A stretch of 36,870 nucleotides of DNA from positions 1 to 36,870 of the forward strand of contig QHBN01000240.1 in the NCBI GenBank assembly GCA_003176995.1, given 5' to 3'. Numbering within the stretch: position 1 is the stretch's first letter; every line of letters starts with the position of its first letter. The DNA is from Candidatus Nitrosopolaris wilkensis. GTDB taxonomy: Archaea > Thermoproteota > Nitrososphaeria > Nitrososphaerales > Nitrososphaeraceae. The notes beneath the pieces are model-generated. The model was not told where the DNA came from and made no database searches. It was given only the letters and a program-made list of their open reading frames with translations. Shown piece by piece: positions 16,799 to 25,767 of this stretch. The position numbers and the translations under genes are program-made.

Positions 16799-17821
16799 CT
16801 AGAACCACTTTTCTAATGATTGAGTACGTTGGACGATTGATTTTTTTAGTTTCTCTAGAGATCCAGTTACCCGATCTGTAGAAAAGTTTTTTTCTATACA
16901 AAGGAAATTTATGATATCATCGTAACGCGGTTCAGTGAACTCAACACCGTCAGCATTTGAAACCTCAGGTTTCAGAAAGATATTCCGAATTTCTTGATAT
17001 GGAATATCTGACAATGTGTTCTTAATTTTCTCAACGTTCTCTAATTTGCCGTATTCCCTAATCAGCTTTAGACCAGTTTTGGGACCAACGCCTGGAACAC
17101 CGCCAGGGTTAAAGTCTGTCCCTATCAAAATTCCTACATCTATTAATTGTTCCTGGGTCAATTTAGTTTGATCCAGAACCTGTTGGTGTTCGATAATTTC
17201 TGTTTCAACTTCAAAATACATGTTCCGATTAGGAACTTTTCTCTTGCCACTGATTGCCAAGTTACGGGTCAGTCTTTTTGCCCCAAACAGTATCGAGTCA
17301 TAATCTTGGCTTGCACAGGTATATGCTATACCTGTCTTTGTTAGATGGGCTGCTGTGGCCTCTCCCTCCGAGAGGGCTTGAATATAAGGTATTCCAAGAA
17401 GGTTCAAAATTTCTTTTGATTCTTTTATCATTTTATCAGTCAAAATAGATGTAGCCTGGCTATACTTTCGCGCTTCTTCAAGTCTGCCTTCCGTCACTGC
17501 TTCTTGGTATTTTTGGGACGCCTCCGCTTTTACTTTACGTCTACGTTCAATTTCCTTTGATTTTAATAAAGTGGGCTTGCCATCAAAAACGTAAACAAGT
17601 TTTAAATTGTCAGCCAACAAGTTGATATTACGGTAGAATAATCCGCTCAAATGGCTTGTTACATCCCCCTTGTTGTTCGTGAGAAGTTCTCCTGTTGGGC
17701 CACGAATTGTTGCAAGGAATTGATAGATAGCATTATGCGCATCAACAGCCACTACTTTATTTGCTAATTCCGATATGACTATAGGAGACGGCATGACAAA
17801 CGGTTTTAGATCTAATCCCAT
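16799..17821 (-). CDS. fen: Flap endonuclease 1 (FEN-1), structure-specific 5' nuclease
   Basis: 340 residues from the ATG at 17821 (MGLDLKPFVMPSPIVISEL). FEN-1 removes 5' flaps in Okazaki fragment maturation and base-excision repair. Visible parts: N-domain metal Asp in KVVAVDAHNAIYQF, D in YVFDGKPTL, the I-domain Glu pair in LSEGEATAA, Asp pair in ASQDYDSILFGA, Asp in GTDFNPGG, and the helix-hairpin-helix GVPGVGPKTGLKLI. The last residues QSLEKWF form a canonical PIP box for binding PCNA. The frame stays open upstream to 17956, but those 45 codons do not resemble the family, so the internal ATG is chosen. The Arg-rich region after DGKP matches the clamp. Confidence 0.95.
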   Translation of the reverse strand: MGLDLKPFVMPSPIVISELANKVVAVDAHNAIYQFLATIRGPTGELLTNNKGDVTSHLSGLFYRNINLLADNLKLVYVFDGKPTLLKSKEIERRRKVKAEASQKYQEAVTEGRLEEARKYSQATSILTDKMIKESKEILNLLGIPYIQALSEGEATAAHLTKTGIAYTCASQDYDSILFGAKRLTRNLAISGKRKVPNRNMYFEVETEIIEHQQVLDQTKLTQEQLIDVGILIGTDFNPGGVPGVGPKTGLKLIREYGKLENVEKIKNTLSDIPYQEIRNIFLKPEVSNADGVEFTEPRYDDIINFLCIEKNFSTDRVTGSLEKLKKSIVQRTQSLEKWF

Positions 17822-18313
17822 TACTTTAATTTGACTATAGAAGGATTTTACTTTTTCTTCTGCGCTTTGTCCGCGATATTTTTCAGCATGGCAGGCCCAA
17901 CAATTTGTCGGTATACTTGGATGCCACATAACCATCGTGAAGCCCGTAATGAGCAATATCAGACTACCTAATAAATAAGAGATGACAAAGCAAGTAGTTA
18001 ATTAATAATTGACTTTCCGCCTCAAAATATTGAGCGCTGAACCTGCATGAAACTATTCTATTTGTGATTTATTGTACGAATGATGCAGGTTTATATCTTC
18101 TCTGGTTCCGTCGCTGTGCTGTATGTAACATTTTACAGGCTTCCCAGGTTGGATGTCTTGAAGAACATCTGGGTATCCATGAAATAAACACGTCTTCTGC
18201 TAGACGTGGATCAGAAAAAACTTCATATATCCATTCTCTCAGTCGTTACAATTATTATTCCACTGCCAATCTGTCTATCGGTTCACCTGTAGGTACCGAT
18301 CATTCAAGTTCGC
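17822..18313. other. Intergenic gap between FEN-1 and formate dehydrogenase genes
   Basis: No convincing gene. A plus-strand frame starting GTG at 18064 (86 codons) overlaps the end of the dehydrogenase gene and resembles nothing known. It contains the hairpin listed at 18189-18208. Confidence 0.3.
18189..18208 (-). terminator. Hairpin downstream of the formate dehydrogenase gene
   Basis: CACGTCT (18189-18195) and AGACGTG (18202-18208) form a perfect 7-bp stem around TCTGCT, 106-125 bases beyond the dehydrogenase stop. It could end that transcript or act as an operator; archaeal termination usually needs only T runs, so the role is uncertain. Confidence 0.3.
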
Positions 18314-19370
18314 TCACGTCTTGAACGCATAGCTGTAACTAGGGCTCACCACATTGCCGTTATCTACAATAAGATAATCTCGTTCAATACGACGCCCATT
18401 CATAAAACGGAGAAGGCAGTCCTTTATTCCGTCCGCGTATCTCCTTTGTGCTTCCAAAGTTGTACCGGAGTAATGAGGAACCATTGCATGATTTGGCATA
18501 CGCCGCCACGGATGGTCCTTTGGCGCTGGTTGAGGAAACCAAACGTCACCAGCATAGCCTGCCAAATGACCTTTCTCCAGCGCTTCTACGAGGGAAAGAG
18601 TATCGACGATCCTACCTCGTGCAGTATTGATGAGATATGCACCTTTTTTCATACGGAAAAGAAGATCGCGGTCAAACATGCCGTCTGTCTCAGGCGTTAA
18701 TGGAGTATTGATAGTAATGATGTCGGATTGTTGGACAAGTTGGTCTAAATTAGCATAACGTGCTCCAAGTGCAAACTCTTCTACAGTGCTCAACCGGTGA
18801 TAGTCATAGTATATCATTTTAACATCAAATGCCTTCAGCCTTTCACAAACCCGCTGTCCAATCCTTCCCACTCCTATGATTCCAACAACCTTATCTTCCA
18901 AATCATGTGCATTTGCCGCAATTTCTGCAATATCCCATCTACCATCAAGAACCTGTTTGTAAGCAGGTATGTAATTCCGCACAAGTGCTAAAATATGCAT
19001 TACCACTTGCTCAGCCACACTTACAACATTGCTACCAGTAATCTCAGCCACCGTGATCTTGCGTGCAGCTGCTGCCGCCAAGTCTATATGATCAGAACCA
19101 ATTCCCGCAGTCAGGACGATCTGGAGTTTAGACGCCTTTGAAATTCTTTCCTTTGTAACGTATGCTGGCCAAAACGGAGTAGTAATCAAAATATCCATAG
19201 TAGGGAGATGTTTGTCAAGCTCAGCCTCCTTATCAGTCAATACAACAAATTCATGTCCTTGATTTCGGAGAAAATCTGTTAGGCCAAGGGCATTCTCTGC
19301 GCAACCGAGGAGCTCCGGCGTCTTTTTTTGTTATTTCGCCTCCAGGATAAAGAACTGCTACAATTTTCAT
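18314..19370 (-). CDS. fdh: NAD-dependent formate dehydrogenase, frameshifted near its start
   Basis: The enzyme oxidises formate to CO2 with NAD+. The main frame (18314-19240) has FDH-specific signatures: TTPFWPAYVTKERI, Rossmann GIIGVGRIGQRVCERL, catalytic Arg in INTARGRIVD, GDVWFPQPAPKDHPWRRMP, and the catalytic His in VPHYSGTTLEAQRRYADG. The true start lies upstream: ATG at 19370 gives MKIVAVLYPGGEITKK, then a run of seven A (minus strand, 19329-19323) shifts the frame; one base fewer continues TPELLGCAENALGLTDFL, NQGHEFVVLTDKEAELD into the main frame. The corrected protein has about 351 residues, shorter than bacterial FDHs of about 390-400. Either a homopolymer error, a recent mutation or a phase-variable tract. 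Confidence 0.85.
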
Positions 19371-19580
19371 AACTTCTAAAGTTGCAAAAGTGATTCAAAT
19401 AAGGTTTTCTTAGTCAGAATTCGAAAAATATTATAGCTTGATCTTATAGCATCATGTTTTAACTTGTGCTCTTAGATTTGCAGGATGTCTATGTTAATGA
19501 TTGCCTCTTTTTAAAATATCCTGATATTTCGTCGCCAACCTGTTTTGGTTCCTTTTCATCTTTATCATTTTATATCTCCT

Positions 19581-19876
19581 CTATTCCAACTCTTGTCTTC
19601 GAGATAGATTTGAGGAAAAGAATGAATGAAAAAAGTCATAATACTGTTTTACTTCGCTAGTTCTGTTGTCCTTCCATTTCACTACCACTCGAGTAATACA
19701 TGTTTCTAGCTTAGCATTCAAAATGACAGATAATGAATTATAATCTTTTTCTTGAAATGACTTAATTCATTGTGGATCAGTTGTATGTGAGTTTCTATGA
19801 AACAACTTCCCATGCACATTTTTCTTTCCTAATGCTTCATCAATGGATTGGCATTAGCATTTAGGTCAGGGTCCAT
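19581..19876 (-). pseudogene. Possible decayed gene, unknown family
   Basis: Minus strand: ATG at 19876 gives MDPDLNANA, a one-base shift leads into SIDEALGKKNVHGKLFHRNS, then HTTDPQ, TGA (19769-19767), and the same frame continues IKSFQEKDYNSLSVILNAKL, VVVKWKDNRTSEVKQYYDFF, ending at TAG 19583-19581. The long hydrophilic, amphipathic continuation looks coding. No homology recognised. An 8-bp perfect inverted repeat GTCCATTA/TAATGGAC (19871-19878 and 19891-19898) overlaps its start. The remaining part of 19371-20064 shows nothing. Confidence 0.33.
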
Positions 19877-20064
19877 TAAAGCTGATCTTCTAATGGACTA
19901 CTTTAGTTTTTGGCTGATCCCCTGGGTCCTCTCATTATGATTAGGCGTTTCATACAAAACGTTTAGGATTTGATATGGTAGCTCGAATTTAATGTTAATC
20001 TGTGCACGAAATAATAATATTACTCTACTTTTCACTACCCGAATATTTTCAACGTACTTTCTCC

Positions 20065-20547
20065 CTATCTCTGTTGGTTATTATTACTATATTTCTCCAA
20101 AAACACTATCATAAGCGAGTCGTTTACGGGTATTCGTTTGAACTCAAGGTATCCAAGTTTTTGGTATAAGTATAAATTCCGAGCACTCTTGTATCCTGTA
20201 AACAGTTCATAGCGATCAGCGAATTTAAGGTGTTGTTCAACTGCTTGCATGAGTCTAGTTCCTATACCTTTGTTTTGACAATCTGGTTTGACGATCAACC
20301 GTCCGATATATGCAGTTTCTTTCTCAAGATAAGCTCGTACTGAACCAATTATATTCCAGTCTTCTTCCGTGGCCTTCAGAAATACCTGCTGTGAAAATTC
20401 TTGTTTAATCTCCTTTAATGTCTGTATCAAAGGAGGAAGGCTATAGTCATTATAGATCTCCGCCTCGCTGAGATAAGCACGCATCTGCAAATGAAGAATT
20501 GTCTCGACATCCTCAAGTGAGGCTCGCTTGATCTCTACGTGATCCAC
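20065..20547 (-). CDS. GNAT-family N-acetyltransferase
   Basis: This acetyl-CoA-dependent acyltransferase has 160 residues. The acetyl-CoA-binding loop is QNKGIGTRLMQAVEQHL (Q-x-x-G-x-G/A), preceded by the beta4 strand AYIGRLIVKPDC and followed by the motif B region NLYLYQKLGYLEFKRIP. The start is GTG at 20547, with a TATA-like ATATTTTATGA about 24-34 bases upstream. The acceptor substrate cannot be inferred; the gene stands alone, beside a helicase remnant on the same strand. Confidence 0.88.
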   Translation of the reverse strand: MDHVEIKRASLEDVETILHLQMRAYLSEAEIYNDYSLPPLIQTLKEIKQEFSQQVFLKATEEDWNIIGSVRAYLEKETAYIGRLIVKPDCQNKGIGTRLMQAVEQHLKFADRYELFTGYKSARNLYLYQKLGYLEFKRIPVNDSLMIVFLEKYSNNNQQR

Positions 20548-20601
20548 CTCAATTTAGTTGCAGGGGCACCCTCATAAAATATCTTGCATCAGCATTGCGA
20601 T

Positions 20602-20892
20602 CTAATGGCACGGCTCAACAAATAATTTCGATGTGTAGAAATCATACGAATGAATTTCATCAAATACTATTGCATCAATTGAAGCATTCTGTTCTACCCT
20701 TTCCCAATGAAGCCAATTAAATTGTGACAATAGCAGCTGATGAACTGTTGCAATGCTAGTTGGACTCATAAGGGTGTCAAAAAGAAGACGTTTGGTCATT
20801 ATATTTGACTTATTCCATTTTCCATATTCGCCAATTTTAAGAATTGATGTTCCATCTAAGTTGCCGGTAGTCTTGCTGAAAATGTTTTTCAA
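20602..20892 (-). pseudogene. Fragment of a Cas3-like DExH helicase
   Basis: The frame holds an internal helicase piece: KLKIGEYG-like start (SILKIGEYGKWNKSNIMTKR), the motif Ia/Ib region SPTSIATVHQLLLSQFNWLH, and a Walker B DExH box IVFDEIHSYDFYT. The arrangement TVHQLL...DEIHSYD matches Cas3 and Cas3-like helicases. After SYDFYT the similarity stops within ten residues, and there is no ATP-binding P-loop; upstream another frame reads LCQRQVLEVEKHF, which fits the preceding helicase segment. It is a truncated remnant of a protein of 700 or more residues. No other cas genes or CRISPR repeats occur in the window. Confidence 0.6.
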
Positions 20893-21007
20893 CCTCTAGT
20901 ACTTGGCGTTGACACAACTTTCAAACCAACGCAACAGGAGTTTCAGTTAGACAACTGATGGAGTTGATCAAAGGAACATATATAGGAAATTCGAATCTCT
21001 CACCTTG

Positions 21008-21898
21008 ATGAATATGACTTTTTCAGCTTGCCTGTGTATGATTATATTATCTATGTTTCCGTTCGTACTCCAGCATGTAACGCCAGTTAATATTATGACA
21101 ACACCACCTCTAGTTTATGCGCAATCGTGTATGAATAGCAGCTCCACCACTCTGAAGCCACTTCTGAATACTGGCGGTCTTTATATTTTTCACCCTACCA
21201 ACGAAGGATCTATGGGTCAAGAAAAAATTTGCTCAGCTCCAAGAGCACAATTGATAATAATAAACCATTTCAATAACACGGGATGCTCTACAGGATGTTT
21301 ACCAGCGTCTAACTCTACGATAACTGTTTTAGGAAATAATCCAAAACCCATCGCCTTCAAGGTTTCAACAAAAGATACTACCGTCACATTGGGCCCAGGT
21401 CACTATACCGTTGATGAGCCTAGAATGTCAGTATTTTATGGACAAGTTCTCTCACCTGATTGCTTGGGCGTCATAAGTGCTGGTGAAACCAAGAAATGCA
21501 TCATAATTAACTCATATTCCAATAATGTTCAGACATGGCTAGATAAAATAAATAATATCAAAATCCAATTTGGTTATTCACCGCCATACCCGTTTGTGGG
21601 AAATGTTACACAACTAAATTTCAAGGTGTCTAGTGCAAACACTAGCAAAGGCTTAGACCTAACGCATATACATATTGCAGTGATAAAAAATGTAACTGCA
21701 AACTTCAATAATAGTAACCCGATAAATAACAAAAACTATTTTGTCACATTTGATAATCTAACTGCTCCCCATGGCATTTTCTCACTAAAGTATCAATTCT
21801 TACAAGAAGGAGCACACCAAGTCATCATCAAAATAGCTGTGAGAGATAGTGAAGTTGCTTTAGCATCGTTTGATATTCCAATATTATTGCCAGAGTAA
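21008..21898 (+). CDS. Exported protein of unknown function
   Basis: About 296 residues with a signal peptide (FSACLCMIILSMFPFVLQHV) and probable cleavage after VYAQ. The mature N-terminal half has six or more cysteines (QSCMN, EKICSAP, TGCSTGCLPA, PDCLG, KKCII), likely disulfide-linked; the C-terminal half is beta-rich, with QLNFKVSSANTSKGLDLTHI and a pattern like a carbohydrate- or copper-type beta sandwich (LKYQFLQEGAHQVIIKI). CATATATAG at 20977-20985 lies about 23 bases before the ATG at 21008, supporting that start over the TTG three bases earlier. Extracellular or membrane-surface role inferred; family not recognised. Confidence 0.7.
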   Translation: MNMTFSACLCMIILSMFPFVLQHVTPVNIMTTPPLVYAQSCMNSSSTTLKPLLNTGGLYIFHPTNEGSMGQEKICSAPRAQLIIINHFNNTGCSTGCLPASNSTITVLGNNPKPIAFKVSTKDTTVTLGPGHYTVDEPRMSVFYGQVLSPDCLGVISAGETKKCIIINSYSNNVQTWLDKINNIKIQFGYSPPYPFVGNVTQLNFKVSSANTSKGLDLTHIHIAVIKNVTANFNNSNPINNKNYFVTFDNLTAPHGIFSLKYQFLQEGAHQVIIKIAVRDSEVALASFDIPILLPE

Positions 21899-22134
21899 TA
21901 TAGAATTACTATATTGTCACTACCGTAATAAGTCCTGAAACGAGAGCACGTAGGTTTATCGTTATTCCGACCACATTCGTAATGCAGAAAGCATGGTATA
22001 TTCTAATTTCCTTGCCTTTAGCCACGATCCCTGGCAAATCAATTGAATGCCTGATAGAATGCATAGGTTATTGCAATACAGTGAACCTATCAGAGAGCCT
22101 ATATTTCGTTCTAATTAATACCTAGCAGGATAAA

Positions 22135-22986
22135 TTGAGAAAATCAATTATTATTACTGGAGCTTCTAGCGGTATTGGAAAAGCTACCGTTATAAGGCTA
22201 GTGGAATCGGGCTATCAGGTTTTTGGATTAGCAAGGAGATACGATAAGCTTGTGGCTATTTCCTCTAATTTATTAACATCGTCAAGAGAAAACAAATGAG
22301 ATAATTATATCCCAATGGAATTCGATGTAACTAATCCAGAAAGATTCGGCAGCATCATTAATGATATATTATCAAAGGCTAAAGGAGGTACAATTTACGG
22401 TCTTGTGAATAATGCAGGATACGTTGAACCTGGAGCAATTGAGGATATAACAGTGCAAGATCTAAGAAATCAGTTTGAAACAAACTTCTTTGGGCTCCTT
22501 GAATTCACCAAATAAGTATTACCATTTATGCTGGAAAATGATCAGGGGCGAATTGTAAATATAAGCTCAGTATCGGGATTGATATCCCTGCCATTAATAG
22601 GAGCCTATTCAGCTACGAAGTATGCCGTAGAAGCTATAACTGATGCTTTAAGAATGGAGCTATGGAATACAAACGTCAAAGTAGTAACTGTCAATCCTGG
22701 ACTTGTAGAAACCAATATCAATACAATATCAAAACCAAAAATTGACAAGCTAATAGCAAACAAATCTAGGTTTTCTGAAATATATAGAAAATACCTGTAT
22801 AACGTACCAAAAGGATTGCCTCCAGGTTCTGTTGCAACTGCTATATTAGAAGCAATATCTTCACAAAAACCAAAAACTAGGTACATTGTAGGTTCCACGA
22901 AAGTACGAATTGGAGTTAGGATGAAAAAATTTGTTCCTGATACAGTATTCTTCTCTCAAGTTGCAAAAAGAATGTATCAAGAATGA
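22135..22986 (+). pseudogene. Short-chain dehydrogenase/reductase with two nonsense codons
   Basis: One frame runs from a TTG at 22135 to the stop at 22984-22986 without any indel, but contains TGA at 22297-22299 and TAA at 22513-22515. All SDR landmarks are in frame: NAD(P)-binding TGASSGIGKAT, LVNNAGYVEPG, catalytic Ser in NISSVSGLISLPL and YSATK, then VNPGLVETNI. The TAA falls in LEFTK-stop-VLPFML, where relatives have Gln (CAA to TAA); the TGA after SSRENK is one step from CGA or GGA. Both fit single transitions or substitutions, so this looks like recent pseudogenisation, not a sequencing indel. Confidence 0.75.
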
Positions 22987-23601
22987 TAATTCTTTCTATC
23001 TTTCATTGTGATTTCGTGATTGAGACTCCATACCACTTTTTTGGGACATAAAATTCAATTGGTTAGTTAGACTAGTCTAATTGTTCAGTTCATACTATTA
23101 GTAAACTAAACTAATAGTAGGAAATGTTATTTATATTACAGAGTAATTATGACTACCAACTTCAGTAATTATCAGGCACACAAAGTATAGACATTATTTG
23201 AAACAATCAAACAACAGTCACTAATATGAGCCTAATGCTACCTCTGAGCCGCACCAGTTGGGAGGGACAGAGTTACATTTCATAATTCAGGGGACTAACC
23301 AAAGATGAGATGCACTCGTCTTGCTGATTTACCATTCCTAATACAAACTGAGCTCGCTTATTCTGGGAGAAACCCATCGGGTAGAATGTGTAGGCGACTC
23401 ACCAAAAGTGATTGAATTATTTAAACTAACTTTGTAGTCCTCACAGTCCGAACTATTAGCACAGACACAACATTGTATACACCCTACCGAATTATTTACA
23501 ATATCTGTCTAATTATTTGATAATATTAAGGTTATTTTTATTTATATTATTTTTACTTGATCATAGTAACATCGGACTTATAAAAACTATAAATAGTCAA
23601 A
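22987..23601. other. 615-base gap with palindromes, no gene called
   Basis: After the palindrome pair at 23067-23119 comes a TATA-like TTTATATTA (about 23129) and a short frame (ATG 23149, 13 codons). A second short frame at about 23305-23415 gives 36 residues starting MRCTRLADLPFLIQ. Neither is supported by similarity I recognise. Confidence 0.3.
23067..23119. repeat. 14-bp palindrome next to a 10-bp-stem hairpin
   Basis: TTAGACTAGTCTAA (23067-23080) is a perfect palindrome. Twelve bases later TACTATTAGT (23093-23102) and ACTAATAGTA (23110-23119) form a perfect 10-bp stem with a 7-base loop. The pair follows the broken short-chain dehydrogenase and precedes a TATA-like sequence, so it could be an operator array or a terminator. 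Confidence 0.45.
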
Positions 23602-23616
23602 TTGATATTAAGTTGT

Positions 23617-23946
23617 ATGAGCAATTACAGACTTCCAATAAGAATAGAAATACTCTCGTCTGCCGAGAATGTTTCTTCGCTCGATAACGATCTTCATAAG
23701 ATTCTGGTAGATGCGTCTGATAGTTGTGAATACACTGCTTTTGTTGATAAGGAGGGAGTTACACAAATAAAGATACAATGTACTATTACTGAGGAAGAGA
23801 AGCAACATGCATGGACTCAATTACGGTTAAAACATGCAACCGACTGTTCTTTGTCGGCGGAGCCAAGTGCGGTACCAGCCAATAATGTGCAGTCAGACAC
23901 TGATACTCATTTTATTCATGAGGTTCCAGTGGGTGACGAACTTTAG
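23617..23946 (+). CDS. Hypothetical protein (109 residues)
   Basis: Starts MSNYRLPIRIEILSSAENVS; an alpha/beta beginning with alternating strands (EYTAFVDKEGVTQIKIQCTI) then a helix (TEEEKQHAWTQLRLKHATDC) and an acidic flexible tail. Two TATA-like elements (TATAAAAA and TATAAATA, 23580-23597) lie 20-37 bases before the ATG, which favours this start over the in-frame TTG at 23602. Soluble; no family recognised. Confidence 0.6.
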   Translation: MSNYRLPIRIEILSSAENVSSLDNDLHKILVDASDSCEYTAFVDKEGVTQIKIQCTITEEEKQHAWTQLRLKHATDCSLSAEPSAVPANNVQSDTDTHFIHEVPVGDEL

Positions 23947-24918
23947 ACTCAAATTTATGGATAACGTTGGGGTTCATGTCAAACTATAGTTGTTGACTGA
24001 AATAGCGAGAAAGTAGTGTCTAGTCCATCCCTTCTGTATCGAGAATGTTTGAACCTTAGCCCTGTCAATACTAAATGATATCCTACTATTGTAAGTAGAA
24101 GCAGCTGGTTTTATCGCGTATCCCCGAAACCGTCTAAAAACCCGCAGCCAAGTGCAGTCACAAATGGCATAAGCTCAGAATTCATTGAAGCTGACTCTGA
24201 ACTCTTGTATGATTTGGATGTCCTCATGGGAGCTCACCACAGACATTATCGATTATTTGTAATGTCGCCTCCTCAGTCTTATCGGGAGCATTCTTCATTT
24301 GACCAGCGTTGCTTTGTCCCTATGATTATCTAATCAAGGGCTTGCATGGAGAAATTGGCTATTTCATCTATTACTAAAATTTATTATTGCCACTTGTAGC
24401 GGACACTGCTGAATACTGCTGAGACGAAAAGCAGGATGAGTATTACTCCGATGCAAGTTGGTGGATCACGTGCATACACAATGTGAGGATGATTTGCTTA
24501 GCGCCATATATGAAAAGAACTGTCTATGTCATCTTATTAATGGTAACATTGATAACAATGCCACAGAAAATCTGAAGATTTGTGTACGAGCGATTTAACA
24601 ATGATTACAGGAAAAAGACTTGCATATAATTTCACTTTGATTAAATATATTTGAATTTCGTTCACTGTCTCCAAATTTATTACAACTATCGTGAGTTCTA
24701 AACAATGTACCAGTAGAAGTGGTACCCTCAGTATAGTTATCTAAATATCATCCATTAACGGGCAGGATTACAGCTAATTCCGAGCGATTTCTGAGTGTGT
24801 TTAACCTATATTCAAACACTTTGATGGGCGTTGTTAGCAGGTCAATAGAGCGTTATGTTAAGAGCAGATAAATTTTACTATATGATTTATACTAAACATC
24901 CGGAATCATGTGTAGAAT
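23947..24918. other. 972-base gap, only weak coding traces
   Basis: An 85-codon plus-strand frame without start codon (about 24076-24332) includes the segment EADSELLYDLDVLMGAHHRH, and a TTG frame at 24458-24598 encodes 46 residues. Neither is recognisable. The promoter TTTATAC at 24886-24892 belongs to the next gene. Confidence 0.3.
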
Positions 24919-25197
24919 TTGAAGTATAGGTGCCATACAGATATTGTAGCCATGATACTTGATGCAGCGGTATCCGGTGAAACCAAAACGAAAATAATGC
25001 TGCAAGCTAACCTCAATCATATCCAAATTAAACGATATATTCCTTCATTGCTATCGCAGAAGCTTATCAAACAAAGAATCGACCTAGCATCGCCGTCTCA
25101 AGTATACACAACAACAGAAAAAGGACACAGTTTTTTAGAAAGGTATAGAGAAGTCCAATTGCTAGACGTCACGCTTCGACACGATAAGAATGCATAA
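24919..25197 (+). CDS. Winged-helix DNA-binding protein (ArnR-like)
   Basis: 92 residues forming a single winged helix-turn-helix: DIVAMILDAAVSGETKTKIM as helix 1 and 2, NHIQIKRYIPSLLSQKLIKQ as the recognition helix region, and the wing SQVYTTTEKGHSFLERYREV. The pattern (TKTKIM...L..YL..L....L......YxTTEKGxxFL) is common among small archaeal regulators. The start is TTG; TTTATAC about 27 bases upstream fits leaderless initiation. The gap downstream (around 25250) contains a GTG frame beginning MKYRSRSEL, resembling the start of a second copy that then dies out. Confidence 0.82.
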   Translation: MKYRCHTDIVAMILDAAVSGETKTKIMLQANLNHIQIKRYIPSLLSQKLIKQRIDLASPSQVYTTTEKGHSFLERYREVQLLDVTLRHDKNA

Positions 25198-25767
25198 TGG
25201 AAGGAATAAAAATAAGACGAGATCCCGACCTGACTTCGCTTGTTTTGTGAAATACAGAAGCCGTTCGGAATTATATGAATGCGTCGTGGTAATATGACAT
25301 AATAGTTTCAGGCAGCTTTCGTTGCCAAATTACTCATAATACCTTAATTTACACTGCTTATCGATCTTTGTTCTGATGAAAGAACGTGCACATTCTAATC
25401 AAAATATAGATATCATTGTACTAATTTTTTCGCGAGCTACCGCAGAGCTAATTCTTGAAGAGATTGCTACCTAACAATCTTTACTAAATATCTATATGGT
25501 CTTCTGCTTCTTCCATTCTTCTGCTTCTTTAAAACCCGTTAGCCTTCTATTGGTTTTGTTGGTTTTGCTTTGATCCGTATTTCAGAAGGTTTGATCTCAG
25601 TGGGGCAATTTGATAAGTATATACTTCCTAGTCACCCCGAGACATAGCGCCAGTATTTAATTCAAGGTTCTAATAGTTTACAAACACAAACTATTAAATT
25701 ATATTTTCAAAGTCTTTTTAAACTATTAAATAGTTACGAGAGATTACTAATGGTATAGATAAATGAG
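25198..25767. other. 570-base gap upstream of the integrase
   Basis: Holds the short MKYRSRSEL frame noted with the winged-helix gene, a 32-residue ATG frame at 25376-25474, a duplicated TTCTGCTTCTTCCATTCTTC-type tract near 25500-25530, and AT-rich sequence with repeated AACTATTAAAT (about 25687-25735) directly before the integrase gene. The repeats could be integrase-binding or promoter sequences. Confidence 0.3.

Noticed and set aside
17821-17956. A CWACH (CxxCH) haem-binding-like motif in the in-frame extension upstream of FEN-1
   Set aside because: The extension does not resemble any FEN-1; the family starts at MGLDLKPF. A single CxxCH without export signal is most likely chance.
3185-22986. 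Stop-codon reassignment or systematic readthrough to explain in-frame stops
   Set aside because: TAA replaces Tyr in the PsbP-like gene and probably Gln in the dehydrogenase, and intact genes nearby (FEN-1, CDF, integrase) end normally at TAA, TAG or TGA.
25480-25767. CRISPR-like repeats before the integrase
   Set aside because: The repeated TTCTGCTTC and AACTATTAAAT tracts are short, irregular and lack unique spacers of constant size.
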